Assembly (NCBI GenBank): GCA_963667455.2
Contig: CAXXFR010000005.1
Location: 50,115 to 114,114, forward strand
From: Bin55 sp963667455
Lineage (GTDB): Bacteria; Pseudomonadota; Gammaproteobacteria; Pseudomonadales; Azotimanducaceae
Length of the DNA: 64,000 bases
Direction: 5' to 3'
Part shown: piece after piece, positions 56,032 to 64,000 of the stretch
Numbering within the stretch: position 1 is the first letter of the stretch
How the letters are laid out: each line of letters opens with the position of its first letter
Notes under the pieces: model-generated
Seen by the model: only the letters and a program-made list of their open reading frames with translations
Database searches by the model: none
What the model was told of the DNA's origin: nothing
Made by a program: the position numbers and the translations under genes

Positions 56032-57258
56032 CTAGAAAAACACGAATGAACGGACTACGACGTTCTTTCGGCAACGGGCATCTTCAGGTGCAGTCGGATC
56101 TAGGCAAGCTGTGTGAAACGACCATCGCGAAACAGATCCATCGGTTACGGAGTCGTAACACTTGAGCATCGAGACTTCGGTGGAAGTCTGCTGCGGGAAC
56201 CAGTACCACTCGTGGCCTGGTCGGTAGGTGAATCGGGTCGTCTCGCCAACTCGGTCGTCATAGACTCGATAGTTTGTGATGTAGGGCTGGTCGGCAAACG
56301 ACGGCCACGCACAAAGCACAAAAGGATTTTGCTCAACCGTTTCCATCGGCTTTGCAAGGTTGATCGACATGAACCGTTTAGACATCTTGGCCTCTGCTTC
56401 GCGAACGGTGTAGTGCTGTTCGCGGCCGAAGTTCCGAAGGTTGTGGGTCAAGAGCTCACGACAACGCATTCGTCCGCTGTTGTCGTTCAAGTCGTTGTGA
56501 ACCAAGTAGGCGTAGTTGCCATTGACTCCCGGATTCTTGTTGTCTTGGTCTTCCGTACGATCTCCCTTGTAGTCTTTGTCGAACACATCGTGGTTGTAGA
56601 CCAATGCATCGGTCGCTCCAGGGAAGAATTCCAGAAGAAGCTTCTCGATTTCTGGGTAGAACACTCCTCGAACCTCTGCGGAGTCGTAGAAGTTGGTGCA
56701 TTCCGACTCACAATGGCCGAGCGAAACACCCAGCTTGTCCATGCACTCGGCACTGGATGGAGACAGTCCGGGGTAGTACTCCTCCATGCGCCTTGCGTCT
56801 CGAAGCACCTGCGGAAAGTACAGTGAACGTCGACCGTTATCGCGTTCGTTCTTGCGAATCTTGACAGCCTCATTCTGACGAGATGGGTCTCGCCACAGCG
56901 CATTGGACGAAACGATGGAGTAGGTGGGCTCCTCATGAATCGTGTAGCGCAACGGCACGACTATTCCGCCTTCCGGAGCAACCATGTTGGTTTTTCGAAT
57001 GTGGTCCAAGCAGGCTTCGTAGGAGTTGAAGCCCGTTCCCCACTTCGTCTCGATCGGCCCGGACGGAGCACTTTCCAGCATGTCGATGACTGCCTGTCCG
57101 TTGCCGGTGGCGATTTGTTCAAGTGCGGCTTCGGTTGCCGCAGCTGTTCCAGCGTCGCCATCCTGTTCCAGGGTCATGAACGAACGGCCCCCATTGGCTG
57201 CGATGGGTGGCGGTTGGCCTTCTGTTAGTTCGAAGGACGGTATGTAGCCGGTAGACAT
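56032..57258 (-). CDS. CmcJ/AsaB-like hydroxylase/desaturase-family protein
   Basis: A 408-residue protein from ATG 57258 (AAGGA nine bases upstream; ATG at 57267 sits too close to it). Landmarks YAYLVHNDLNDNSGR, RFMSINLAKPMETVEQNPFV, WYWFPQQTSTEVSMLKCYDS and RWSFHTACLDP follow the order known in the CmcJ/AsaB/gibberellin-desaturase-like family (CmcJ acts in cephamycin methoxylation). Many members are linked to secondary metabolism. The N-terminal 60 residues are extra. Function here is unknown. Confidence 0.7.
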   Translation of the reverse strand: MSTGYIPSFELTEGQPPPIAANGGRSFMTLEQDGDAGTAAATEAALEQIATGNGQAVIDMLESAPSGPIETKWGTGFNSYEACLDHIRKTNMVAPEGGIVVPLRYTIHEEPTYSIVSSNALWRDPSRQNEAVKIRKNERDNGRRSLYFPQVLRDARRMEEYYPGLSPSSAECMDKLGVSLGHCESECTNFYDSAEVRGVFYPEIEKLLLEFFPGATDALVYNHDVFDKDYKGDRTEDQDNKNPGVNGNYAYLVHNDLNDNSGRMRCRELLTHNLRNFGREQHYTVREAEAKMSKRFMSINLAKPMETVEQNPFVLCAWPSFADQPYITNYRVYDDRVGETTRFTYRPGHEWYWFPQQTSTEVSMLKCYDSVTDGSVSRWSFHTACLDPTAPEDARCRKNVVVRSFVFF

Positions 57259-57553
57259 GGTTTCCATTCCTTGGCGTAGCAGGGGTTGATGAAGAAGTCT
57301 GAGTCTGAATTGATCATTGGCAACTCGCTAAAAATTATCTCACAGCCCAGTGATAGTGTGCTAACACATGCCTCTCATGAGTCGTAGTGGAACTTCATAC
57401 GACGTGGTCACTGGAGTGGTACGGTACGATTTGTCGGTTGCCGGCCTAGCCAGATTCGCGGTCTCTCAAGCCAAGTCTGCCAGCCTGTCACACGGATGGA
57501 AAGGACTGATTGAGCTGGCACGTTTGCCAACTTCACAGTCCTTGAGGAATCCA

Positions 57554-58516
57554 ATGAAACTCCTAGTTATGCCCGGGCAAAACTTGTCCCCATTGTCAAA
57601 ACAGCAAGTGAATCGGATATTTGATCTGGATAACGAACTCGATCTTATCGAAGCGTCGGGAGAGGAAGCCATCCGTCAGGTTCGAGACGCTGATGTGGTA
57701 TTCGGTTCTGTCAATCAAGAGATGTTCGCTGGGTGCACTCGACTGAAATGGGTGCATGCGACCACAGCAGGTGTCGGGACGTTCATGTTTCGAGAATTCA
57801 TCGAGAGCGACGTGGTATTGACGAGCGAGAAGGGTCTAGTCGGACACCATCTTGCGGATCACGCCTTTAGCTTGTTGCTGATGTTGACTCGGCAAACCGG
57901 TGCGGCGATAGCGTTGGGTCGGAACGGATGGCTCAAGCGCAAGGAGCTACGGACGCGAACATTCGAACTGACCGGAAAAACCATGGGATGCTACGGATTC
58001 GGCGGGACCGGCCGAGCCGTTGCCAGACGCGCTAAGGCCTTTGGAATGAATGTACTCGCGCTCGCTCGTGAATCCGCACCAGCGACTGATGAAGTAGCTG
58101 AAGTATGGGGTTGCGATAGGTTCGACGAATTGCTACGAAATTCTGATGTGGTTGCGATTTGTTGCCCCCTGACGAGGGAGACACAAGGCAAGTTTGACGC
58201 TGAAGCATTCCGATTGATGAAGAGTTCCGCAATTCTCGTCAATGTGACTCAGGGCGAAATCGTCGATGAGCAAGCATTGGTCGCCGCCTTGCAAGCGGAG
58301 GAAATTGCTGGTGCAGCACTCGATGTGTTTGAACGGGAACCCCTCTCGGAAGACAGTCCCTTCTGGACTATGCCGCAGGTGGTCATGTCTCCCCATACAG
58401 CCGGTGCTAGCCAATTGAGGTCGGACCGAAACTTGGATCGGTTTTGCGGCAACTTAGAACGATTTCTTCGCGGCGATGAATTGGAAGGTCTGGTCAACAA
58501 GAAGCTGGGGTATTAG
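57554..58516 (+). CDS. D-2-hydroxyacid dehydrogenase homologue lacking catalytic Arg
   Basis: A 320-residue protein from ATG 57554 (TTGAGGA upstream). The NAD motif is GFGGTG at 148-153. Of the usual Arg-Glu-His catalytic set, Glu262 (FEREP) and His281 (SPHTAGAS) remain, but the Arg of the N-x-A/T-R-G motif is Gln233 (LVNVTQGEIVDEQ). It may have altered chemistry or a regulatory role. Its stop lies one base before the ATG of the VOC gene. Confidence 0.85.
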   Translation: MKLLVMPGQNLSPLSKQQVNRIFDLDNELDLIEASGEEAIRQVRDADVVFGSVNQEMFAGCTRLKWVHATTAGVGTFMFREFIESDVVLTSEKGLVGHHLADHAFSLLLMLTRQTGAAIALGRNGWLKRKELRTRTFELTGKTMGCYGFGGTGRAVARRAKAFGMNVLALARESAPATDEVAEVWGCDRFDELLRNSDVVAICCPLTRETQGKFDAEAFRLMKSSAILVNVTQGEIVDEQALVAALQAEEIAGAALDVFEREPLSEDSPFWTMPQVVMSPHTAGASQLRSDRNLDRFCGNLERFLRGDELEGLVNKKLGY

Positions 58517-58517
58517 C

Positions 58518-58907
58518 ATGGCCATCGGCCAGTCTGTCGAAGTCGTACCCTTGCTTTGGGTGAACGACATCGAAGAGTCAATTAGTTTTTACTGTAGTCT
58601 CGGTTTTGAGTTGCAGGAGTCTTGGAAGCCCGATGGATCGCTGAGGTGGTGCAGCGTCAAGCTTGGGAACGCAGAAATCATGCTTCAGCAATCCGATTCT
58701 GCCAAATCGAATCGCGAAGATTCGAAACGCTCAGAAGACATCGAGCTGTATTTTGTCTGCAAAGATGTTGAAGCGTTGCACAAGCGCTACATTGCTGCCG
58801 GAATGGAAGTCTCGAAACCAAAGGTTGCGTTCTATGGCATGAATCAAATGTTCGTCACGGACCCAGATGGTCGAACACTATGTTTTGAGTCTCGTCTACG
58901 CGTATAA
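58518..58907 (+). CDS. VOC-family (glyoxalase/bleomycin-resistance-like) protein
   Basis: A 129-residue protein with two beta-alpha-beta-beta-beta modules. VVPLLWVNDIEESISFYCSLGF is cut here to its key part LLWVNDIEESISFYC, and the C-terminal MFVTDPDGRTLCFES is typical. It binds a metal or small ligand. It is coupled to the dehydrogenase homologue upstream. Confidence 0.85.
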   Translation: MAIGQSVEVVPLLWVNDIEESISFYCSLGFELQESWKPDGSLRWCSVKLGNAEIMLQQSDSAKSNREDSKRSEDIELYFVCKDVEALHKRYIAAGMEVSKPKVAFYGMNQMFVTDPDGRTLCFESRLRV

Positions 58908-58986
58908 CCCTGTGAATTGTCGGTACTTGGGCGCAGCTCATGAACGGGTTCAGACGATCATCGGAATCTTGCAAAATCGGCAACAA

Positions 58987-58995
58987 TGGTATGAT
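58987..58995 (+). promoter_or_regulatory. Extended -10 promoter for the acidic lipoprotein
   Basis: TGGTATGAT matches an extended -10 (TGnTATnAT) about 71 bases before the lipoprotein start; TTGCAA at 58969-58974 is a -35-like box at 15-base spacing. Confidence 0.5.
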
Positions 58996-59065
58996 ATTGA
59001 GGAATACCGCAATCAGGCTCCAACAAAGGGGTCATGCGGGGGATCAGGTTTTTGAGGATGTTCTC

Positions 59066-59368
59066 ATGAAGATACGAACAATTGGACTGTCGATCGCGAC
59101 CATCCTGTTTCTTGCGGGATGTGGCGGCGGTGGAGAGTCGGCATCAGAAGAACCAGCAGACGACACGTCGGAAGACACGTCAATGGAATCTACGGACACG
59201 ATGGACGCGTCCGAAATGACCGAAGCCGAGACTTCGGACGAGGCCGCTGAGGAAGATTCCACAGAACTGATGGAAATGACTCCTGCCGAAGATGGGGACG
59301 GGGACGCCGAAGAGGGCGACGCCGAAGCCGAAGCTTCAGCCGAAGGTTCAGCCGAAGAGGAAGGCTAA
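59066..59368 (+). CDS. Small acidic lipoprotein
   Basis: A 100-residue protein. The signal peptide ends in lipobox LFLAGC, and a GGGG linker follows. The mature part is almost entirely Glu/Asp/Ser/Thr/Ala, with GCCGAA codon repeats near the end, so it is probably unfolded and strongly negative. No domain. It has its own promoter-like signal and a strong terminator. Confidence 0.72.
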   Translation: MKIRTIGLSIATILFLAGCGGGGESASEEPADDTSEDTSMESTDTMDASEMTEAETSDEAAEEDSTELMEMTPAEDGDGDAEEGDAEAEASAEGSAEEEG

Positions 59369-59413
59369 CCTTCTTGGCGACCGGGATTCCGGTCGAAGAT
59401 CCAAGCTATTGAG

Positions 59414-59447
59414 CTCCATGTGCCGCGCCACATGGAGAGGGTTTTCT
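59414..59447 (+). terminator. Rho-independent terminator
   Basis: CTCCATGTG / CACATGGAG, a nine-base-pair perfect stem with a six-base loop, followed by AGGGTTTTCTT. It ends the lipoprotein transcript. Confidence 0.82.
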
Positions 59448-59572
59448 TGTGCGCGATGCTTGAGGTCGCGACCGAACGTTGTTGCGGCGTATTAGGATTG
59501 GATTGCACCAACCAGCCCGTATTCTGATCGTGCTTTTCACGTCAGGGCAATTGAAGAGAGATCGCTAGAACT

Positions 59573-60397
59573 GTGCTGGACTCTGACTTCAAGCACAATT
59601 TTCACACCCATACGTTTCGTTGCAAACACGCCAGCGGCGAGACCGTGGACTACTGCGCATCCGCGGTGCAGTTCGGACTTGAAACTCTGGGATTTTCAGA
59701 TCACAGTGCTCTGCCGGACGATCGGTGGATCCGCTCACGGATGTCCTATTCCGAATTGAGAGACTACGTCGATGCAGTCCATCGAGCGAAACGAGAATTT
59801 CCAAGCCTCCGAGTGTTGCTTGGCATGGAGTGCGAGTACATACCCAAGTTTCACTCGTTCTATGAAGACGAACTTTTCGGTCAGTACGAGTTCGACTATC
59901 TCGTAGGTGGACCGCACTTCTTTACCGATGACTTGGGAAACTGGCAGGGCACCTATGGAGGTGCCGTCGACAGCAAGTCGCTCGTACATTACGGCAAGTA
60001 CGTGCAAGTAATGATCGAAAGCCGTCTGTTTTCGTTCATTGCACATCCCGATCTCTTTGGTGTTTGCTACCGCGTTTGGGACGCGGACACGATTGCGTGC
60101 AGTCGAGACATCCTCTCAGCAGCGCAGGACTGCGACGTTGGTTTGGAGATCAACGCATTGGGATTGGCGAAGATCGCGCGAAAGAAACCGGGAAATCACT
60201 TTCCGCTCTATCCTTGGTTGCCGTTCTGGGAGTTGGCAACCGAGTACGATGTACAGACGATCGTCAACGCCGACGCACATCGGCCCAAGGATCTGATTAG
60301 ACGGACAGGTGAAGCGGCTAGGATCCAGCAAGAGTTTGGTCTCAAGGCTATGGATCCCGACTCCATCGGAAAGCCCGCGACCGTTTCAGTAGAGTGA
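59573..60397 (+). CDS. PHP-domain histidinol-phosphatase-like protein
   Basis: A 274-residue metallophosphoesterase. Metal ligands: HTHTFRCKHASG, GFSDHSALPDDRW, LLGMECEYIP, IAHPDLFG and VNADAH. The pattern fits HisK/HisJ-type histidinol phosphatases but other phosphatases share it. GTG at 59573. No other his genes are nearby. Confidence 0.85.
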   Translation: MLDSDFKHNFHTHTFRCKHASGETVDYCASAVQFGLETLGFSDHSALPDDRWIRSRMSYSELRDYVDAVHRAKREFPSLRVLLGMECEYIPKFHSFYEDELFGQYEFDYLVGGPHFFTDDLGNWQGTYGGAVDSKSLVHYGKYVQVMIESRLFSFIAHPDLFGVCYRVWDADTIACSRDILSAAQDCDVGLEINALGLAKIARKKPGNHFPLYPWLPFWELATEYDVQTIVNADAHRPKDLIRRTGEAARIQQEFGLKAMDPDSIGKPATVSVE

Positions 60398-60447
60398 CAT
60401 CGGCTGTGCGGCTCGCACACTTCAATTCGAAGAAAGGAATGCAATAA

Positions 60448-62703
60448 ATGAGTGAAGCAATCGACTATCGGTACATCGGTACGCGTCCAGTGCGTCCAGA
60501 CGGAATCGAGAAGGTCACGGGTCGTGCGAAGTTTGGTGCGGACGAGATTCTGCCCGGCATGTTGCACGGCAAGGTCTTGCGCAGTCCTCATGCTCACGCG
60601 CGGATTAAGGCCATCGACACCTCGGCCGCCGAACAGGTTCCAGGTGTGCTAGCCGTGATTACGTCCGATGACTTCCCCAATACGAAGACCGGTAGTCCAG
60701 CACTAAAGAGATTTGCGGAAAACATCATCGCTGGAGACAAGGTTCTATATCACGGCCACGCCGTTGCAGCGGTGGCAGCGCAGTCGAGTGCAGCTGCGGA
60801 AGCGGGAGTCAATGCAATCGAGGTGCAGTACGAAGTCCTTGACGCAGTAACCGATGCACTCGAGGCAATGGAGGCCGATGCACCGATTCTCCACGACGAC
60901 ATGTTCACTCAAGGGCTTGAAAGCACACCGACTAAGCCATCCAACGTTTCGCGCAAGCAGACCATCAGCAAAGGCAATGTTGAAAAAGGTTTCACAGAGG
61001 CCGACCAGATTGTCGAACGCACGTTCATAACTCCGATGGTCCATCAAGGATATATCGAGCCCCATGCGTGCACAGGGAACTTTCAAGAGAACGGAAAGGC
61101 TACCGTCTGGTGTTGCACCCAAGGGCACTTTGATGTCCGCAATTCCACAGCCCGCATGATGGGAATGGACATGGGAGACCTGAAGGTCACGGCGAGCGAA
61201 ATAGGCGGGGGATTCGGCGGTAAGACGACGATCTATCTTGAACCTCTAGCCCTGAAGCTCTCGCAGAAGTGTCGTAGACCCGTCCGTATGGTCATGACTC
61301 GTGAGGAAGTGTTTCGCGCCACGGGGCCTGCGTCAGGTTCGGTCAACACCATCAAGATCGGTTGCAAGAACGATGGCACGATTACGGCGATGTACGCCAA
61401 GCTGGTCTACGAGGCAGGAGCGTATCCGGGTAGTCCAGTCGGTGCCGGAAGCATGTGCATCTTTGCACCCTACGATGTCGAGAACGTACTGATTGAAGGC
61501 TACGACGTAGTTGTCAATAGACCTCGAGTTGCCGCATATCGAGCACCGGGTGCTCCGCAATCCATGTACGCAGGCGAATCGGTCGTTGACGAACTTGCCG
61601 AGCGAGTTGGAATGGATCCAATCGATTTTCGGATGAAGAATGCGGCTGAAGAAGGAACTCAAGCTGCCTATGGTCCGCGATTTCAGGCTATTGGATTGCG
61701 TGAGTGCTTAAACGCTGCAAAGGAACATCCCAACTACAAGCGTCGTCTCGAGGACGATGAAGGTAGAGGTGTCGCGGTCGGTTTTTGGTTCAACGGCGGC
61801 AATCAATCCAGCGCCGAAGTTCACATAACGGACTCTGGAATGGTCATGGTTGTCGAGGGAAGCCCCGACATTGGAGGCAGTCGCGCCTCGATGGCGATCA
61901 TGGCTGCCGAATCGCTAGGCGTTCCCTATGATCGTGTTCGAGTGAACATCGCTGATACGGATAGCACTGGCTATTGCGCTACCACTGGAGGCAGTCGAAC
62001 AACTTTCGCCACCGGACTCGCAGTCATCAAGGCATGTGAGGAAGTCGTTGTTCAGTTACGAACTCGTGCCGCCCGCATGATGGGATTGGAAACCGATCAG
62101 GTCGAATGGGAAGATGGGGAGGCCCGTCCGATTCAAGGCGTGAACGTAGAGGCGGAACCTCTGTCGTTGAGAGACTTGGCAAGGGGTGCGGCACGAACTG
62201 GCGGTCCAATATCCGGTCGAGCTTCACTCAATGCACAAGGAGCGGGTCCAGCGTTCTCGGTCAACATGTCCGACGTCAAGGTGGACAAGGAAACCGGTGC
62301 GGTCACGGTGTTGAATTTCACATCGATTCAGGATGCTGGAACAGCTATTCATCCTGACTACGTGGAAGGCCAAATGCAAGGCGGAGCGGTTCAAGGAATC
62401 GGCTGGGCGCTGAACGAGGAGTACATCTACGACACGGATGGAGTTCTTGAGAACCCTGGCTTTCTCGACTATCGCATCCCGGTTGCATCGGATCTTCCCA
62501 TGATCGACACACAGATAATCGAGGTTCCCAATCCCAATCATCCGTACGGAGTAAGGGGTTGCGGCGAGACTCCAATTGTCGCTCCATTGGCGGCTGTTGG
62601 AAATGCCGTGAGTCGAGCATTGAATCAACGCCTCACTGAATTGCCCATGTCTCCTCCCAAGATTCTCGAGGCAATATCACAAAACGGCGACACTGGCGCA
62701 TAA
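60448..62703 (+). CDS. Xanthine-dehydrogenase-family molybdopterin-binding subunit
   Basis: A 751-residue large subunit that binds molybdopterin (probably as a dinucleotide). VTGRAKFGADEILPGMLHGK opens the aldehyde-oxidase a/b domain; EIGGGFGGKT, AYRAPGAPQSMYAGES, DSTGYCATTGGSRT and GVRGCGETPIVAPLAAVGNA (catalytic Glu) follow. The AYRAPGA loop excludes form I and II CO dehydrogenases. FAD- and 2Fe-2S-binding partner subunits are not adjacent. AAGGAA precedes ATG 60448. Confidence 0.92.
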   Translation: MSEAIDYRYIGTRPVRPDGIEKVTGRAKFGADEILPGMLHGKVLRSPHAHARIKAIDTSAAEQVPGVLAVITSDDFPNTKTGSPALKRFAENIIAGDKVLYHGHAVAAVAAQSSAAAEAGVNAIEVQYEVLDAVTDALEAMEADAPILHDDMFTQGLESTPTKPSNVSRKQTISKGNVEKGFTEADQIVERTFITPMVHQGYIEPHACTGNFQENGKATVWCCTQGHFDVRNSTARMMGMDMGDLKVTASEIGGGFGGKTTIYLEPLALKLSQKCRRPVRMVMTREEVFRATGPASGSVNTIKIGCKNDGTITAMYAKLVYEAGAYPGSPVGAGSMCIFAPYDVENVLIEGYDVVVNRPRVAAYRAPGAPQSMYAGESVVDELAERVGMDPIDFRMKNAAEEGTQAAYGPRFQAIGLRECLNAAKEHPNYKRRLEDDEGRGVAVGFWFNGGNQSSAEVHITDSGMVMVVEGSPDIGGSRASMAIMAAESLGVPYDRVRVNIADTDSTGYCATTGGSRTTFATGLAVIKACEEVVVQLRTRAARMMGLETDQVEWEDGEARPIQGVNVEAEPLSLRDLARGAARTGGPISGRASLNAQGAGPAFSVNMSDVKVDKETGAVTVLNFTSIQDAGTAIHPDYVEGQMQGGAVQGIGWALNEEYIYDTDGVLENPGFLDYRIPVASDLPMIDTQIIEVPNPNHPYGVRGCGETPIVAPLAAVGNAVSRALNQRLTELPMSPPKILEAISQNGDTGA

Positions 62704-62712
62704 GAATCCAGT

Positions 62713-62752
62713 CGCGATGCGACCGGATTTCAACGTCGCATCGCGGTTTCTC
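62713..62752 (+). terminator. Terminator after the molybdoenzyme gene
   Basis: CGCGATGCGAC / GTCGCATCGCG, an 11-base-pair perfect stem with an 11-base loop, then GTTTCTCTT. Located just after the stop codon. Confidence 0.78.
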
Positions 62753-62801
62753 TTGGGTCAATCGACAGCGGTCGATCACTTCTCTTCGTCTCTGAATAGC
62801 G

Positions 62802-63920
62802 TTGTCCCAACGTCCAGAGTCGGATCTCGTCTACCGCAAAGGGTTCAGACAAGTGATAAATCCGTGTTTTGAACATGCGAGCGATGCTCGTCAAGCAGCG
62901 TGGGTGTCAGAAGCTCTAAGCCAAGGGACAGACTATCGTGTTAGCTCCTTCGTGCCTCGAGGCTTTGAAGCGTATGTAGCCATTCTCCATCCGGCGTTCC
63001 ATTGCTGGTGCACGGAGACGAACTTGGCCGGTCATCGATCCGGCAATGCGGAGTCAGTCGCTCCGGAACAGATGTCCAAGCCAATCCGTTGGTCGGAAGT
63101 CTTGGATTCACAGGCACCTGTGATCTACGGATCGGCTACACGGCAAATTGACGGCTATCCGCTCGGATGTCCAGTTCAATATCGATCCCTTGGTGCTGAC
63201 GGCTGGGTATTGGACGTGTTGCAACATGGAGAGAGCGATGTTGCGATGGTGGTTCAACCCGGAGACTCCTGGTGTACGGGTCCAACGGAAGGCACGCTCG
63301 ATCAGGAATTGGCTCGAGAAGTCATTGACACAATTTGCCGAGTTGAGCGCCCCGATTCTGCATGCTGGTTTGCTGTCTGGAATGGCTTCGGATGGCTGAG
63401 CAAGCAAGATCTTCGTGCTCCATCCATCAAGACTCCACATCGAGAGTGGCTCTTGTTCCGTGCGCCAATCGAGTGTTTGGAACAACCCGTGGAGTTCAAA
63501 TTTGATGATCAGTCCATGAACATGGCATGGCCCGATGATCGAAGCTGGTTCTTGTCGACCGACATCGATGCGGAGGTGACCTATCTAGGTGGTTCCGCCG
63601 AGTTGATCCAACAGTTGGACGAGTCTGATATTCCTGATACGCAAGTTGTTGACATTGACGATGAAATACTGAGATTCGGAGATCTGCTCCAACCCGTCAT
63701 CGAAACACCTCCCAATCAGGAACTGCCAGCGGGATTCGAAGGACGAAAGAGCGAATTCAGAATGGATCCCGAACACCTCAAACGGATGCGGGAAGTTCGA
63801 GAAGCATTCAGCCACAGAGGATTGCGTGGTCTCTGGCGACGCTGGCGACTTGGGCTGGGTAAGGGCCGAACATCGTCGAGCGCAGTCCTTTATCGAACCA
63901 GCGACAACGACGACAAATAG
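62802..63920 (+). CDS. Hypothetical protein
   Basis: A 372-residue soluble protein, TTG at 62802 (no clear ribosome binding site; GTG at 62853 is an alternative). It is Trp- and Asp/Glu-rich with ACWFAVWNGFGWLSKQDLR and RSWFLSTDIDAEVTYLGG; the C-terminus turns basic (LRGLWRRWRLGLGKGR). No family recognised. Confidence 0.6.
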   Translation: MSQRPESDLVYRKGFRQVINPCFEHASDARQAAWVSEALSQGTDYRVSSFVPRGFEAYVAILHPAFHCWCTETNLAGHRSGNAESVAPEQMSKPIRWSEVLDSQAPVIYGSATRQIDGYPLGCPVQYRSLGADGWVLDVLQHGESDVAMVVQPGDSWCTGPTEGTLDQELAREVIDTICRVERPDSACWFAVWNGFGWLSKQDLRAPSIKTPHREWLLFRAPIECLEQPVEFKFDDQSMNMAWPDDRSWFLSTDIDAEVTYLGGSAELIQQLDESDIPDTQVVDIDDEILRFGDLLQPVIETPPNQELPAGFEGRKSEFRMDPEHLKRMREVREAFSHRGLRGLWRRWRLGLGKGRTSSSAVLYRTSDNDDK

Positions 63921-64000
63921 ACTGCAAGAGAATTTCGATGCATGAATCGTCGTGGTTATGGATGGATTTGTGGGAGTTAGCGTAGTTCGATTCGGTCTAT

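Noticed and set aside
57368..57553. 62-residue N-terminal extension of the hydroxyacid dehydrogenase homologue
   Set aside because: Family proteins start at the ATG at 57554, which has a good ribosome binding site; the extension lacks resemblance.
1..64000. CRISPR arrays, IS elements, rRNA
   Set aside because: No regular direct repeats, transposase motifs or rRNA sequences were seen on either strand.

Overview
The window comes from a gammaproteobacterium-like genome of roughly balanced base composition with dense coding and frequent GTG/TTG starts. The best evidence is the order of the core genes between about 9.5 and 31.3 kb: purB, mnmA, icd, clpS, clpA, infA, aat, trxB, ftsK, lolA, rarA, serS, tusDCBE. 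This is close to the order known in Pseudomonas and relatives, with local insertions (moaCDE, a Gp37/Gp68-type protein, phoX plus a dienelactone hydrolase) and with no arginyltransferase gene at its usual place between infA and aat. A precise genus cannot be given from the sequence alone.

Layout. 0-2 kb: end of a TerB-like gene facing a DnaJ-membrane protein and a VWA protein, then a YdcH-like small protein. 2.2-6.8 kb: methylcitrate cycle genes prpB-prpC-prpD (propionate use) followed by a convergent zinc alcohol dehydrogenase that lacks the structural-zinc cysteines. 7.1-8.9 kb: a membrane-anchored helical-repeat protein broken by a one-base frameshift. 9.0-31.3 kb: the conserved core (purine synthesis, tRNA thiolation by MnmA and the Tus relay, molybdopterin synthesis, TCA cycle, N-degron proteolysis by ClpS/ClpA/Aat, redox, chromosome segregation, lipoprotein transport, seryl-tRNA synthetase). 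31.6-37.3 kb: an accessory stretch with a HEPN/MNT pair whose HEPN active-site motif is destroyed, a beta-propeller-like membrane protein, an AAA/DUF4143 ATPase, an XRE-ImmA/IrrE protein and a STAS-like protein, ended by tRNA-Ser(UGA). 37.5-43.3 kb: nucleotide-sugar dehydrogenase, acyl-CoA ligase, MFS exporter, amidohydrolase. 43.4-47.1 kb: a two-gene N6-adenine methylase plus PD-(D/E)XK nuclease system, the best candidate here for a poorly described defence module. 47.6-51.0 kb: DUF924, glycosyltransferase, polysaccharide deacetylase, DUF3108. 51.0-64.0 kb: scattered metabolic genes (SMP-30 lactonase, KdsD, a second amidohydrolase, a CmcJ/AsaB-like oxygenase-family protein, a 2-hydroxyacid dehydrogenase homologue lacking its catalytic arginine, VOC protein, PHP phosphatase, a lone molybdopterin-binding oxidoreductase subunit) and several unknowns.

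How genes work together. PrpBCD turn propionyl-CoA plus oxaloacetate into pyruvate plus succinate. MnmA and TusDCBE jointly make 2-thiouridine in tRNA. ClpS delivers N-degron substrates to ClpA, and Aat makes such N-degrons. MoaCDE supply molybdopterin, which the orphan xanthine-dehydrogenase-type subunit near 61 kb would need. No IS elements, integrases, CRISPR arrays or rRNA were recognised.
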